A stretch of 64,000 nt of DNA from Parahoeflea halophila (lineage in GTDB: Bacteria > Pseudomonadota > Alphaproteobacteria > Rhizobiales > Rhizobiaceae). A program made the position numbers and the translations under genes. The notes under the pieces were generated by a model, which saw only the letters and a list, made by a program, of their open reading frames with translations, made no database searches and was not told the origin of the DNA. Where the stretch lies: NCBI RefSeq assembly GCF_900220985.1, contig NZ_OCPC01000002.1, positions 248,001 to 312,000 of the forward strand, given 5' to 3'. Positions within the stretch are counted from its first letter, which is position 1, and each line of letters starts with the position of its first letter. Positions 40,650 to 49,312 of this stretch are shown in pieces.

Positions 40650-41414
40650 TCACCCCAAAGCGGAGAGCGATGTGAGCAGGCTGTCCTCATCGGGCCGTGC
40701 GGCGACCGTCAAACGCGTCCGCCAGGCCGACGGGAGTTCGTCCGCAATTGCCGCCGAGAGGCAGAGAAATCGAACAGATTCAATGGCTTCATCAAGCGCT
40801 AGAGTGTCTGCCAACTCGCGGAATGCCTTGGCGGCATTGGCGGAGTAGAACAGGACACCATCAGGGACCGGTGAGAAAAAGTCCGCTTTCACTATGTCAG
40901 TCGAATAACTTATTTTGGTCATTCTGTAGCATTCTACGACACTGTGACGAATCCGGTGGGTGCTTAACCCGACTTCGATCGCGGTGGTCCGCGGTACGCC
41001 GGCAAGATAGACCAGTGGTTTCCCGGTGACGAACGAACGTCCCGTTTTGCCACCATTCGAGACCGGTGCATGATGGGCTATGAGGGTTTGTAAAAGCGCT
41101 TCTGCGGTTCCGCCGCCCTCAACAACATGCGCAAACCCGGCGTCGCGAGCCGCCTGCGCCGTGGCGGTTCCGACGGCATACACGGGCGTGCTGAAAAGCC
41201 CTGATTCAGGCACCGGCTGCTTTGCAAACATGACAAAGGCCCGGGCGCTGGTGGCAATCAGGCCACCGATCTCTGCGACCGGCGGCAGATCGTCGATGGT
41301 CGCTGTGACCGAACCCTCGAACAACGGCATTATCACCGCCTCGTGCCCCAGCCGGGACAGCCGGGCGGCGGTCCGGTCGGCGCCGGGTTGCGGCCGTGTT
41401 ACCAGAACACGCAC
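40650..41414 (-). CDS. hemD: Uroporphyrinogen-III synthase
   Basis: I place the start at the GTG at 41414, giving RVLVTRPQPGADRTAARL at the N-terminus and 254 residues; the upstream open frame overlaps hemC. The HemD bilobed fold is seen in VYAVGTATAQAARDAGF and DGVLFYSANAAKAF. It cyclises hydroxymethylbilane to uroporphyrinogen III. It follows hemC by 10 bp. Confidence 0.9.
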   Translation of the reverse strand: MRVLVTRPQPGADRTAARLSRLGHEAVIMPLFEGSVTATIDDLPPVAEIGGLIATSARAFVMFAKQPVPESGLFSTPVYAVGTATAQAARDAGFAHVVEGGGTAEALLQTLIAHHAPVSNGGKTGRSFVTGKPLVYLAGVPRTTAIEVGLSTHRIRHSVVECYRMTKISYSTDIVKADFFSPVPDGVLFYSANAAKAFRELADTLALDEAIESVRFLCLSAAIADELPSAWRTRLTVAARPDEDSLLTSLSALG

Positions 41415-41424
41415 CGGCCCGGCC

Positions 41425-42348
41425 TCAGACCCAACTGTCGAAGAAGCTGCTGCCGGCCCGGACGCGCACCTCTGCACCGGCCTCGGCCCCCAGCACCGAT
41501 GCGTCACCGACCGGCCCTTCTGTTCGGATGTCATGCCAGACGCTGCCGTCCGGCGTCAGGATCATTCCGTAGAACGAGAGCTGATCGCCGGCAATTGTCG
41601 CCAGCCCCGCAATCGGCGTCCGGCACGAACCATCAAGCGCCCCGAGGAAGCCCCGTTCGCACAAAAGCGCTGCCTGCGTCGCCGGGTGGTTGATCGGCGC
41701 CAGCAATTCGGCGGTCCGCTCGTCATTGATACGGGCTTCGATGCAGATGGCCCCCTGTCCCGGCGCCGGTGGAAAGCTTTCCGGATCCAGCAACTCAGTG
41801 ATCACCCCGGTATTGCCGAGCCGCTTCAGACCCGCATGCGCCAGCAGCGTCGCATCCACCTGCCCCTCGCCAAGCTTGCGCAACCGGGTTTCCACCTGGC
41901 CGCGGAAGGTGATGACCGAGATATCGGGCCGCAACCGGCGGATCAGCGCCTGGCGTCTGAGCGAAGCAGATCCCACCACGGCATTCTGCGGCAAGTCCTC
42001 GAGCCGCGGCGCACTGCGGCCGATGAAGGCATCACGCACATCTTCCCGTTCCAGAAAAGCCACCAGGCCAAGACCGTCAGGCAGCACCGTCGGCATGTCC
42101 TTGGAGGAATGCACAGCCAGATCAAGCCGCCCGTCGCTGAGCTGCTCCTCGATCTCCTCGGTGAACAACCCTTTGCCGCCGATTTCCGACAAGGGCCGGT
42201 CCGTGACCCGGTCGCCCTTGGTCGACAGCACCACGATCTCGAACGCCTCTTCCGGAAGATCATGCGCCGCCATCAGCCGGGCGCGGGTTTCGGACGCCTG
42301 CGCCAATGCGAGCGGGCTGCCGCGGGTGCCGATGCGGTAAGGTTTCAT
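41425..42348 (-). CDS. hemC: Hydroxymethylbilane synthase (porphobilinogen deaminase)
   Basis: The ATG at 42348 gives 307 residues; a TTG two codons earlier is less likely. [14 protein letters not shown] is the N-terminal signature, VHSSKDMPT and [14 protein letters not shown] are substrate-binding blocks, and GSCRTPIAG carries the dipyrromethane-cofactor cysteine. It polymerises four porphobilinogens. It heads the hemC-hemD-Mic60-hemY-terB run and is divergent from tsaD. Confidence 0.96.
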   Translation of the reverse strand: MKPYRIGTRGSPLALAQASETRARLMAAHDLPEEAFEIVVLSTKGDRVTDRPLSEIGGKGLFTEEIEEQLSDGRLDLAVHSSKDMPTVLPDGLGLVAFLEREDVRDAFIGRSAPRLEDLPQNAVVGSASLRRQALIRRLRPDISVITFRGQVETRLRKLGEGQVDATLLAHAGLKRLGNTGVITELLDPESFPPAPGQGAICIEARINDERTAELLAPINHPATQAALLCERGFLGALDGSCRTPIAGLATIAGDQLSFYGMILTPDGSVWHDIRTEGPVGDASVLGAEAGAEVRVRAGSSFFDSWV

Positions 42349-42459
42349 TTGCAAGATATCCGATCCGTTGTTACCGACAGACAGGTACCGGGATCATCCC
42401 GCAAGCGCAACATTCGGGCTCGAACTCCCCGTATTTGAGAGACCACAGGCATCGGCGGC

Positions 42460-43542
42460 ATGGACATTCTCGGAATTGAAACAAGCTGCGACGAGACCGC
42501 AGCCGCAGTGGTGCGCCGCCACCCGGATGGCTCCGGTGAGATCCTGTCCGACGTGGTGCTGAGCCAGCTTGACCTGCACGCGGCCTTCGGCGGCGTCGTG
42601 CCTGAACTTGCGGCCCGCTCGCACGTCACCACGCTCGACCGCCTGGTCAAACAGGCGCTTGATGAAAGCGCGGTCAACCTCGCCGGGATCGATGCCGTGG
42701 CGGTCACCTCCGGCCCCGGCCTGATCGGCGGGCTGATGGTGGGCCTGATGACGGCCAAGGCCATCGCCATGGCAGCGGACAAACCCTTTGTCGGCATCAA
42801 CCATCTCGAAGGCCACGCCCTGACGGCGCGTCTGACCGACAGGGTCGCCTTTCCCTACCTGCTGTTGCTGGTCTCGGGCGGGCACACCCAGATCGTGCTG
42901 GTCAAGGGCGTCGATGATTACGAACGCTGGGGCACCACCATCGACGATGCGCTCGGCGAAGCTTTTGACAAGACCGCGAAGCTTCTCGGCCTTGGCTATC
43001 CCGGAGGGCCGGCGGTCGAGAAGGCAGCGCTGGGGGGCGAAGCCAAGCGCTTCCGCCTGCCGGTGCCGATGCGGAAAGACCCGAGACTGGACTTTTCCTT
43101 CTCCGGCCTGAAAACCGCCGTGCGGCAGATGGCGGAAGAGCAGGCGCCGTTGTCGCAACAGACCATCGCCGATCTCTGCCTCGCTTTCCAGACCTCGGTG
43201 ACGGCAAGCCTCGACGACCGGATCTCGATGGCACTTCAGCGCTTCTCGGAACGTTTCGGAAACGAATCGAAGCCTGCTTTGGTGGTCGCCGGCGGTGTCG
43301 CCGCCAACAAGGCGATCCGCGCGACACTGGAAGCGCGGACGGCCAAGGCCGGGTTCCGTTTCGTCGCGCCGCCGCTTCACCTGTGCACCGACAATGCCGC
43401 CATGATCGCCTGGGCGGCGGCCGAGCGGCTGGCGGCCGGGTTGGAAACCGACGAGTTCAATCTCGCGCCACGGTCGCGATGGCCGCTCGATCAGGCGGCC
43501 GCCGCCGCAATCGGCTCCGGCAAACGCGGCGCCAAGGCCTGA
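42460..43542 (+). CDS. tsaD: tRNA N6-threonylcarbamoyladenosine transferase TsaD
   Basis: A 360-residue TsaD/Kae1 protein. The opening [15 protein letters not shown], the metal-binding HLEGH and VSGGHTQIV, and [10 protein letters not shown] are diagnostic. With TsaB and TsaE it makes t6A37 on ANN-decoding tRNAs. It is divergent from hemC across 111 bp, a conserved rhizobial arrangement. Confidence 0.97.
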   Translation: MDILGIETSCDETAAAVVRRHPDGSGEILSDVVLSQLDLHAAFGGVVPELAARSHVTTLDRLVKQALDESAVNLAGIDAVAVTSGPGLIGGLMVGLMTAKAIAMAADKPFVGINHLEGHALTARLTDRVAFPYLLLLVSGGHTQIVLVKGVDDYERWGTTIDDALGEAFDKTAKLLGLGYPGGPAVEKAALGGEAKRFRLPVPMRKDPRLDFSFSGLKTAVRQMAEEQAPLSQQTIADLCLAFQTSVTASLDDRISMALQRFSERFGNESKPALVVAGGVAANKAIRATLEARTAKAGFRFVAPPLHLCTDNAAMIAWAAAERLAAGLETDEFNLAPRSRWPLDQAAAAAIGSGKRGAKA

Positions 43543-43636
43543 GCCACTATTGAAACCGCCGGATAGGCAAGGCATAGAATGCGCCACACCCTGACCGGCG
43601 ATCCGCACCCGGAATGCCCAACCTGATGGAGACCTC

Positions 43637-43930
43637 ATGCTTTACGCCCTGATGTGCAAAGACAAGCCCGGCTCGCTCGACCTGCGGATGTCAAACCGTC
43701 CCGCCCATGTTGAGTATCTCAAGAGCCTGGAAGCCAGCGGCGTGTTGAAGATGGCAGGCCCATTGCTGGATGATCAGGAGAAGCCGATGGGCAGCCTGCT
43801 GGTGATCTCCGCCGGCCACATCAAGGAAGCCGAAGCCATCGCCGCGGGCGACCCCTATGCGATGGCGGATCTGTTTGCCTCGACCGAGATTCGCGCCTTC
43901 AACTGGGTCTTCAAGAATCCCGAGGCGTGA
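43637..43930 (+). CDS. YciI-like protein
   Basis: A 97-residue YciI-family protein with a ferredoxin-like fold. The conserved His/Asp positions are in SNRPAHVEYLKSL and GDPYAMADLF. No catalytic activity is firmly known for this group. The EVE-domain gene starts 2 bp after its stop, so the two are cotranscribed. Confidence 0.88.
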   Translation: MLYALMCKDKPGSLDLRMSNRPAHVEYLKSLEASGVLKMAGPLLDDQEKPMGSLLVISAGHIKEAEAIAAGDPYAMADLFASTEIRAFNWVFKNPEA

Positions 43931-43932
43931 CG

Positions 43933-44370
43933 ATGGCATACTGGTTGTTCAAGTCCGAGCCCTTCAAGTGGTCCTGGGAGATGCAGAAGGCCAGGGGTGA
44001 TGTTGGCGAGCAGTGGGATGGTATCCGCAACTACCAGGCCCGCAACAACATGCGCGCCATGAAGCTCGGCGAGAAGGCCTTATTCTACCACTCCAATGAG
44101 GGACTCGAGATCGTCGGCATTGTCGAGGTCTGCAATCTCATTCACCCTGACACCACTACCGATGATCCGCGCTGGGAATGTGTCGATATCCGCGCGGTCT
44201 GCGACATGCCCAGGCCGGTTACACTCAAGGACGTCAAGGCCAATCCAAAGCTTGCCGAGATGAGCCTTGTCACCTCGATGCGGCTGTCGGTGCAGCCGGT
44301 CACGGAGGCCGAATATCTCGAGGTCTGCCGCATGGGCAATCTCGACAATCCGCCGCGCTCGCCCGCGTGA
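43933..44370 (+). CDS. EVE-domain protein
   Basis: The ATG at 43933 gives 145 residues; a GTG at 43927 overlapping the previous stop is a possible alternative. YWLFKSEPFKWSW opens the EVE domain, and QWDGIRNYQARNNMRAMK is the aromatic-cage region. EVE domains are PUA-like readers of modified bases in DNA or RNA. Here it sits alone with YciI, the usual housekeeping context, not a restriction locus. Confidence 0.92.
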   Translation: MAYWLFKSEPFKWSWEMQKARGDVGEQWDGIRNYQARNNMRAMKLGEKALFYHSNEGLEIVGIVEVCNLIHPDTTTDDPRWECVDIRAVCDMPRPVTLKDVKANPKLAEMSLVTSMRLSVQPVTEAEYLEVCRMGNLDNPPRSPA

Positions 44371-44411
44371 CGGAAGGGTGAAAGCGTGACACCGCACACT
44401 GGAGCGGCCGG

Positions 44412-45059
44412 ATGAAGACCGACCCGGAGAGCTTCATCCGCGCCAACACCGCGCTGTCCGCGCCGCCGCATGTGCCCGAAATCCGGCTGCATCTGGCCGA
44501 CGAAGCCCATGAGCTGTGGCTCAAGACCGAGGAAGAACTCGACGCGCTCGGCCTGCCGCCGCCGTTCTGGGCCTTCGCCTGGGCCGGGGGGCAGGGGCTG
44601 GCGCGCCATATCCTCGACAATCCTCACCTGGTTGAAGGCAGGACAGTGCTGGATTTCGCCTCCGGATCCGGGCTTGTCGCCATTGCCGCCAGCCGCGCCG
44701 CTGCGGCCCGCGTGACAGCCGCCGATATTGATCCCTGGTCGGCCACTGCGGCCCGCCTCAATGCGGCTGCCAATGATGTCGCCTTTGAGATCAGCCAGTC
44801 CGACCTTGTTGGATCCGACAGAGGCTGGGACGTGGTGCTGGCCGGAGACGTGTTCTACGATCAGGCGATGACCGCGATGATCCTGCCCTGGTTCCGCGAT
44901 CTCAGCCGCCGGGGCGCCGACGTGCTGATCGGCGATCCGGGCCGTTCCTATTGCCCACGCGAAGGACTGCAGCTTCTCGCCACTTACCAGGTCCCTGTCA
45001 CCCGCGCGCTGGAGGACAGCGAGATCAAGCGCACCTCGGTGTACCGGTTTACGGGGTGA
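44412..45059 (+). CDS. Class I SAM methyltransferase, ETF-beta lysine methyltransferase-like
   Basis: A 215-residue methyltransferase. The SAM-binding motif is VLDFASGSGLVAIAA and acidic loop ADIDPW follows. PPFWAFAWAGGQGLARHI and LAGDVFYD are hallmarks of the ETFBKMT/METTL20 group. In relatives it trimethylates lysines of electron-transfer flavoprotein beta. No etf genes are in the window. Confidence 0.85.
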   Translation: MKTDPESFIRANTALSAPPHVPEIRLHLADEAHELWLKTEEELDALGLPPPFWAFAWAGGQGLARHILDNPHLVEGRTVLDFASGSGLVAIAASRAAAARVTAADIDPWSATAARLNAAANDVAFEISQSDLVGSDRGWDVVLAGDVFYDQAMTAMILPWFRDLSRRGADVLIGDPGRSYCPREGLQLLATYQVPVTRALEDSEIKRTSVYRFTG

Positions 45060-45134
45060 TATGGGATTTCGTTTCGTCCATCTCCTGTTCAGGAGACGGT
45101 TTGTGATAGCATCGGCCTTTTAATGGAGAGCGTT

Positions 45135-45545
45135 ATGCAGTTTGCGGGCATGAATTATCTGGCGATCCTGGTTGCCGCCATCGTCGCCTTTGTCATTGGA
45201 TCAATCTATTACGGCACATTGAGCAAGCCCTGGATGAAAGCGGCAAGGATCGATCCTGACGGTCCGAAACCGGCGATCGCGCCGTTGATGATCACGACCT
45301 TCATTCTCGAGCTCGGTCTGGCTTTCGTCACCGCCGGGATCATTGGACACCTTGGACCAGGCCAGGTCACTCCGCTCAACGGCGTGATTTCGGGCCTGTT
45401 TCTCTGGGCCGGCATCATCTTCACCACCATGGCGATCAACAACCGCTACCAGGGCTTTGGCTGGGACTTGACCCTGATCGACGGTCTGCACTGGCTTCTG
45501 GTGATGATCGGGATCGGTGCCACCATCGGCTGGTTCGGCGTCTGA
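45135..45545 (+). CDS. DUF1761 membrane protein
   Basis: The ATG at 45135 is preceded by GGAGAG and gives 136 residues. Four helices are seen, starting NYLAILVAAIVAFVIGSIYY, then the family motif YGTLSKPWMKAARI. The function of DUF1761 is unknown. It converges on the L,D-transpeptidase-like gene. Confidence 0.88.
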   Translation: MQFAGMNYLAILVAAIVAFVIGSIYYGTLSKPWMKAARIDPDGPKPAIAPLMITTFILELGLAFVTAGIIGHLGPGQVTPLNGVISGLFLWAGIIFTTMAINNRYQGFGWDLTLIDGLHWLLVMIGIGATIGWFGV

Positions 45546-45563
45546 GCCAGCCGGAACCGCCCG

Positions 45564-46121
45564 TTATTCGACACGCACAACCGTGCCGCGCCTGATCAGC
45601 GGCATCAGCCTGAGCATGTCGCCGCGCTTGAGCGCGACACAGCCCTGTGTCGGCGGGAATCCCGGCTTGGCCACATGCAGAAAGATCGCGCTGCCCATGC
45701 CGCGCCGCCGTGAGCGGATATTCCAGTCGAGCACAAAGCCGAAATCATAAAGCAGGTCTTTGCGAAGCAGGGTTTCGTGGCTTGCGGGAAACGGCAGCCG
45801 CACAGGTTGGTTGTAACGCGCATGTGCGGGCGCATCGCACCAGCCATCGCGATTGCCCACCCGGCGCAATTTCAGCCCGGCCCGGTCTGGTGTCAGCATG
45901 CCACCCTTGCGGAATCCCGACAGCACCACCATGTGGGCGCGCGGCGTGCCACCGTCGCCTTCGCGCTTGAACGTCCTCACGCCGCCCCGCCCCAGCGCAG
46001 CCTGGAAGGTCAATGGACCGAACCGCACCAGTGCCTTCAATCGGTCGCGCGGCGATACGCGCACCGTCAAGGTGCCCGCCGTGCGGCATTTGCGTGACGG
46101 CCTGTGTAACGTCGATCTCAC
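45564..46121 (-). CDS. L,D-transpeptidase (YkuD)-like protein
   Basis: I place the start at a GTG at 46121, nine bases after GGAG, giving 185 residues; a TTG at 46127 is possible. The YkuD active site is FLHVAKPGFPPTQGCVALKR, with catalytic His and Cys in HVAK...TQGCVAL. No signal peptide is apparent, as in the short family of ErfK-like proteins of rhizobia. It would cross-link or modify peptidoglycan if exported. Divergent from the response regulator gene. Confidence 0.8.
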   Translation of the reverse strand: MRSTLHRPSRKCRTAGTLTVRVSPRDRLKALVRFGPLTFQAALGRGGVRTFKREGDGGTPRAHMVVLSGFRKGGMLTPDRAGLKLRRVGNRDGWCDAPAHARYNQPVRLPFPASHETLLRKDLLYDFGFVLDWNIRSRRRGMGSAIFLHVAKPGFPPTQGCVALKRGDMLRLMPLIRRGTVVRVE

Positions 46122-46272
46122 GATCAAGTGCTCCTGCTGTGACCTGAGCGGGATATTTAGCACTTTGCCCTCGGGCCGAAAGTGCCTAAACAGGGACACA
46201 ATGACATATGACACCATCGATCGCGGCCGTGACATGGCCGCGACCGGCGCCAGAATAAAGAGGGAAGACACG

Positions 46273-46956
46273 ATGACCGCCCGTTCGATCCTGCTGGTAG
46301 ATGATGACAACGACCTGAGGGAAACCCTGGTCGAGCAGCTTTCGCTTTACGAGGAGTTTGCGATTTCCCAGGAATCCTCCGCGACCAAGGGGGTGCAGGC
46401 GGCCAGGAACGAGCATGTCGACCTGTTGATCATGGATGTCGGCCTGCCGGACATGGATGGTCGGGAAGCGGTCAAATTGCTGCGCAAGGGCGGCTTCCGG
46501 GCGCCGATCATCATGCTCACCGGTCATGACACCGATTCCGACACCATCCTCGGCCTTGAAGCCGGCGCCAATGACTATGTTACCAAGCCGTTCCGCTTTG
46601 CCGTGCTGCTGGCACGAATTCGCGCCCAGCTGCGCCAGCACGAACAGAGCGAAGACGCCACCTTCACCGTCGGTCCCTACACCTTCAAGCCGAGCCAGAA
46701 GCTGCTGCTGGACGAGAAGGGTGCGAAGATCAGGCTGACCGAGAAGGAAGCCGCCATCATCCGCTATCTCTACCGTGCCGACCAGAAGGTGGTCACCCGC
46801 GACGTGCTGCTGGAAGAGGTCTGGGGTTACAATTCGGGCGTCACCACCCACACGCTTGAAACCCATGTCTATCGTCTGCGCCAGAAGATCGAGGCCGATC
46901 CGTCGAATGCTGAAATTCTGGTCACCGAAAGCGGCGGCTACAAGATCATCCCGTGA
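46273..46956 (+). CDS. OmpR-family response regulator (possibly CenR)
   Basis: The ATG at 46273 follows AGAGGGAAG and gives 227 residues. The receiver domain has the acidic cluster VDDDND and phospho-acceptor Asp55 in LIMDVGLPD, with Lys in YVTKPF. The C-terminal winged helix ends in THTLETHVYRLRQKIE. The sequence start RSILLVDDDNDLRETLVEQL and the lack of an adjacent kinase recall the CenR envelope regulator of Alphaproteobacteria, which is an inference. A cyclic-nucleotide-binding gene follows 60 bp later. Confidence 0.88.
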   Translation: MTARSILLVDDDNDLRETLVEQLSLYEEFAISQESSATKGVQAARNEHVDLLIMDVGLPDMDGREAVKLLRKGGFRAPIIMLTGHDTDSDTILGLEAGANDYVTKPFRFAVLLARIRAQLRQHEQSEDATFTVGPYTFKPSQKLLLDEKGAKIRLTEKEAAIIRYLYRADQKVVTRDVLLEEVWGYNSGVTTHTLETHVYRLRQKIEADPSNAEILVTESGGYKIIP

Positions 46957-47016
46957 TTTGGCCGGGCGCGCCCATGTGTGATGTTTCCGGTATTCTCGGG
47001 CTCAAGGAGGACATCC

Positions 47017-47475
47017 GTGGCTCTGAATGATGACATTGCCCTGCTTTCGATTGTTCCGCTGTTCCGTGACATCAGCGAGGACAAGCTGCGTCTTATCGCC
47101 TTCGGCGCCGAACGCAGGCGGATGCAGCCGGGACAGATGCTGTTTCGCGAAGGTTCGCCGGCGGACTGCGCTTTTGTAGTCGCCGGCGGCCGGTTTGAAC
47201 TCACCCGGGCCGGCAAGGATGGCCATCCCGTCCAGCTGGGTCTTGCCGAGCGCGGAACCCTGCTGGGCGAGCTGGCGATGGTGACTGCGGTCGACCGGTC
47301 GATGACCGCCATTGCGCCCGACAATGCCGAAGTGATCCGCATCAACCGGCCCCTGTTCCGCCGCATGCTGGAAGAATATCCCGACATCGCCGGCATCGTC
47401 CGCCAGCGCATCGATGAAAACCTCGCAGCGCTCAACGCGGATCTGGCAAAGATCGCCGGGCGCTTCGCCAGCTAG
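47017..47475 (+). CDS. Cyclic nucleotide-binding domain protein
   Basis: I use the GTG at 47017, which has AGGAGG eight bases upstream, giving 152 residues. It is a lone cNMP-binding (CAP-like) domain: FRDISEDKLRLIAFGAER, GQMLFREGSPADCAFVVAGG and RGTLLGELAMV. No HTH follows, so it is not a classic CRP. It could be a cAMP/cGMP sensor acting by protein contact. It is paired with the response regulator upstream. Confidence 0.85.
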   Translation: MALNDDIALLSIVPLFRDISEDKLRLIAFGAERRRMQPGQMLFREGSPADCAFVVAGGRFELTRAGKDGHPVQLGLAERGTLLGELAMVTAVDRSMTAIAPDNAEVIRINRPLFRRMLEEYPDIAGIVRQRIDENLAALNADLAKIAGRFAS

Positions 47476-47581
47476 AGTATTTCCGGCGAAAATGGAGCCA
47501 TCTCAAATGCTCTTGCTCCATCTTGTTGTCTTCCCGCAACTCCGGACGCGAAACCGGTTCCCACTTTCGCTGGAATTGCTC
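47475..47581. repeat. Imperfect long inverted repeat, rhizobial interspersed element
   Basis: Two 21-bp arms, 47475-47495 and 47561-47581, are inverted copies with about four mismatches (key bases TTCCGGCGAAA versus TTCCAGCGAAA). They enclose about 65 bp containing AAACCGGTTCCC. The arm motif is of the kind seen repeatedly between genes in Rhizobiales, and the element fills the space between the cNMP gene and xthA. Confidence 0.6.
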
Positions 47582-47592
47582 TGAGAGCGAAA

Positions 47593-48405
47593 TCAGAAAT
47601 CGAAATGGGCTGTCACCGGAACGTGGTCGGAGGGCCGCTCCCAGCCGCGGGCCTCGCGCAGCACGTCGACGCGCCTGAGCGCCGGCGCCAGGTCGGATGA
47701 CGACCAGACATGATCGAGCCTGCGGCCGCGATCGGCGGCATCCCAGTCCTTGGCCCGGTAGCTCCACCAGGTGAAGATCTTCTCTTCCGGCGGAATATGT
47801 TGGCGGATCAGGTCGACCCAGCGGCCGGCCCTTTGCATCGCCAGCAACGCCTCGGTCTCGACCGGCGTGTGGCTGACGACCTTGAGAAGCTGCTTGTGCG
47901 ACCAGACGTCGGTTTCCAGTGGCGCGATGTTGAGATCGCCGACCAGGATCGAGGAAACGCCATCAGCCCGCTCGGCATCGGCCTGAAGCAGCTTCATCTC
48001 CTCGACAAAATCGAGCTTGTGCGCGAACTTTTCATTGATTTCACGGTCCGGTTCATCGCCGCCGGCCGGCACATAGAAATTGTGGATCCGGATCCGCCGC
48101 GCACCCGGGACTTCCACGATGGCAGAGACGTTTCGCGTGTGATCGATCTCGCAATAGGTCTGCCGGCGGTCGTCCGACAGCGGCAGCCGCGAAATGATGG
48201 CGACGCCGTGATAGCCCTTCTGGCCATGGATCGCCATGTGCTCGTACCCCAGCTTGCGGAACGCAGCGCTCGGAAAAGCGTCATTGGGACACTTGGTTTC
48301 CTGCAGGCACAGCACGTCGGGCTGGTGGGTTTCGAGAAAATGCTGAACCAGCGGCATCCGCAGCCGCACGGAATTGATGTTCCAGGTGGTAAGGGAAAAT
48401 GCCAA
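47593..48405 (-). CDS. xthA: Exodeoxyribonuclease III
   Basis: A 270-residue AP endonuclease. TWNINSVRLRM opens the fold, LCLQETKCPND carries the metal-binding Glu, VGDLNIAP the catalytic Asp/Asn, and PSDHVPVTAHF the catalytic Asp/His at the C-terminus. It repairs abasic sites and degrades DNA 3' ends. It stands alone. Confidence 0.95.
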   Translation of the reverse strand: MAFSLTTWNINSVRLRMPLVQHFLETHQPDVLCLQETKCPNDAFPSAAFRKLGYEHMAIHGQKGYHGVAIISRLPLSDDRRQTYCEIDHTRNVSAIVEVPGARRIRIHNFYVPAGGDEPDREINEKFAHKLDFVEEMKLLQADAERADGVSSILVGDLNIAPLETDVWSHKQLLKVVSHTPVETEALLAMQRAGRWVDLIRQHIPPEEKIFTWWSYRAKDWDAADRGRRLDHVWSSSDLAPALRRVDVLREARGWERPSDHVPVTAHFDF

Positions 48406-48546
48406 ATCAGATTGCCTTCATGGATAAGAACCTGCCCGTATGTGGCCGATTAGACATTCAAGGGCAAGCCGATCCGTCCAGTGAGGGCCGAATCCGCGAT
48501 CATCCACAAACTATTGATGCTGTCAGACGAGACAGGCAGCCGCCGT

Positions 48547-49230
48547 CTACCGTTCGCTCGGCTTCTTAGTCGGCTGGACCTGTGCATAGGGAATTTCGAA
48601 CACATCCTCGGCAAACCGGACACCGGACTGGACGTTGAAGATCATCACCGTGGTGTCCTTGCCCTGGGCATCGCGAATCGTCCATTGCCGCAAGTCAAAG
48701 CTTTCCGGATCGAACATCATGGAGATGGTCGAATCGCCGAAGATCGACTTGTTGCCCAGAACGATGGTGGTCAGATCCGGATCTTCCTTGACCGAGCGCA
48801 CGGTCTCGCCCGAAAGATCGATGCGTTCCGACAGCAAGAGTTTCAACGGTGTCTTGCCCAGCGGGTAAAGATCCCAGGTTCTGAGCTTGCGGTTGCCGAT
48901 GACGACGTTCTTTCCGTCGGCAATCACCCTGACAGCGGACGGTTCTTCGTAGTTGAAACGCAACTTGCCGGGCCGCTCGATGAAGAATTTGCCCCCGGTC
49001 TGCTCGCCATTGGGGCCGAATTGGATGAACTCGCCGGTCATGGTCTTGACCGAGGCAAAATGGTTGGCGACCCGCTGGGCGGTTTCGGCCGAACGTGCTG
49101 CGCCGGGAAAGCCGACAAGCCCGGTGGCCACTGCCATCAGCGACAATCCAAATCCGAGCCCTCCGCCAAGCATTGCCCGGCGGGATACGTCATGCCGTGT
49201 GATCGTAGTGGAAGTGGTCTGCTTCGGCAT
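48547..49230 (-). CDS. lolA: Outer-membrane lipoprotein carrier LolA
   Basis: The ATG at 49230 gives 227 residues. The signal segment contains SRRAMLGG and a hydrophobic core, so Tat export is possible, with cleavage near ARSAETA. The mature part has FASVKTMTGEFIQFGPNGEQ and GKFFIERPGKLRFNYE, the LolA core. LolA ferries lipoproteins across the periplasm. It lies downstream of ftsK on the same strand, a common pairing. Confidence 0.9.
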   Translation of the reverse strand: MPKQTTSTTITRHDVSRRAMLGGGLGFGLSLMAVATGLVGFPGAARSAETAQRVANHFASVKTMTGEFIQFGPNGEQTGGKFFIERPGKLRFNYEEPSAVRVIADGKNVVIGNRKLRTWDLYPLGKTPLKLLLSERIDLSGETVRSVKEDPDLTTIVLGNKSIFGDSTISMMFDPESFDLRQWTIRDAQGKDTTVMIFNVQSGVRFAEDVFEIPYAQVQPTKKPSER

Positions 49231-49312
49231 CTCGGTCTCCGTTTGATTTCGGCCTCTGTCTCGCTCAAGACTGCGGCGCCAGTGTGACGCACCGCACCAC
49301 AACCGGAGAAGT

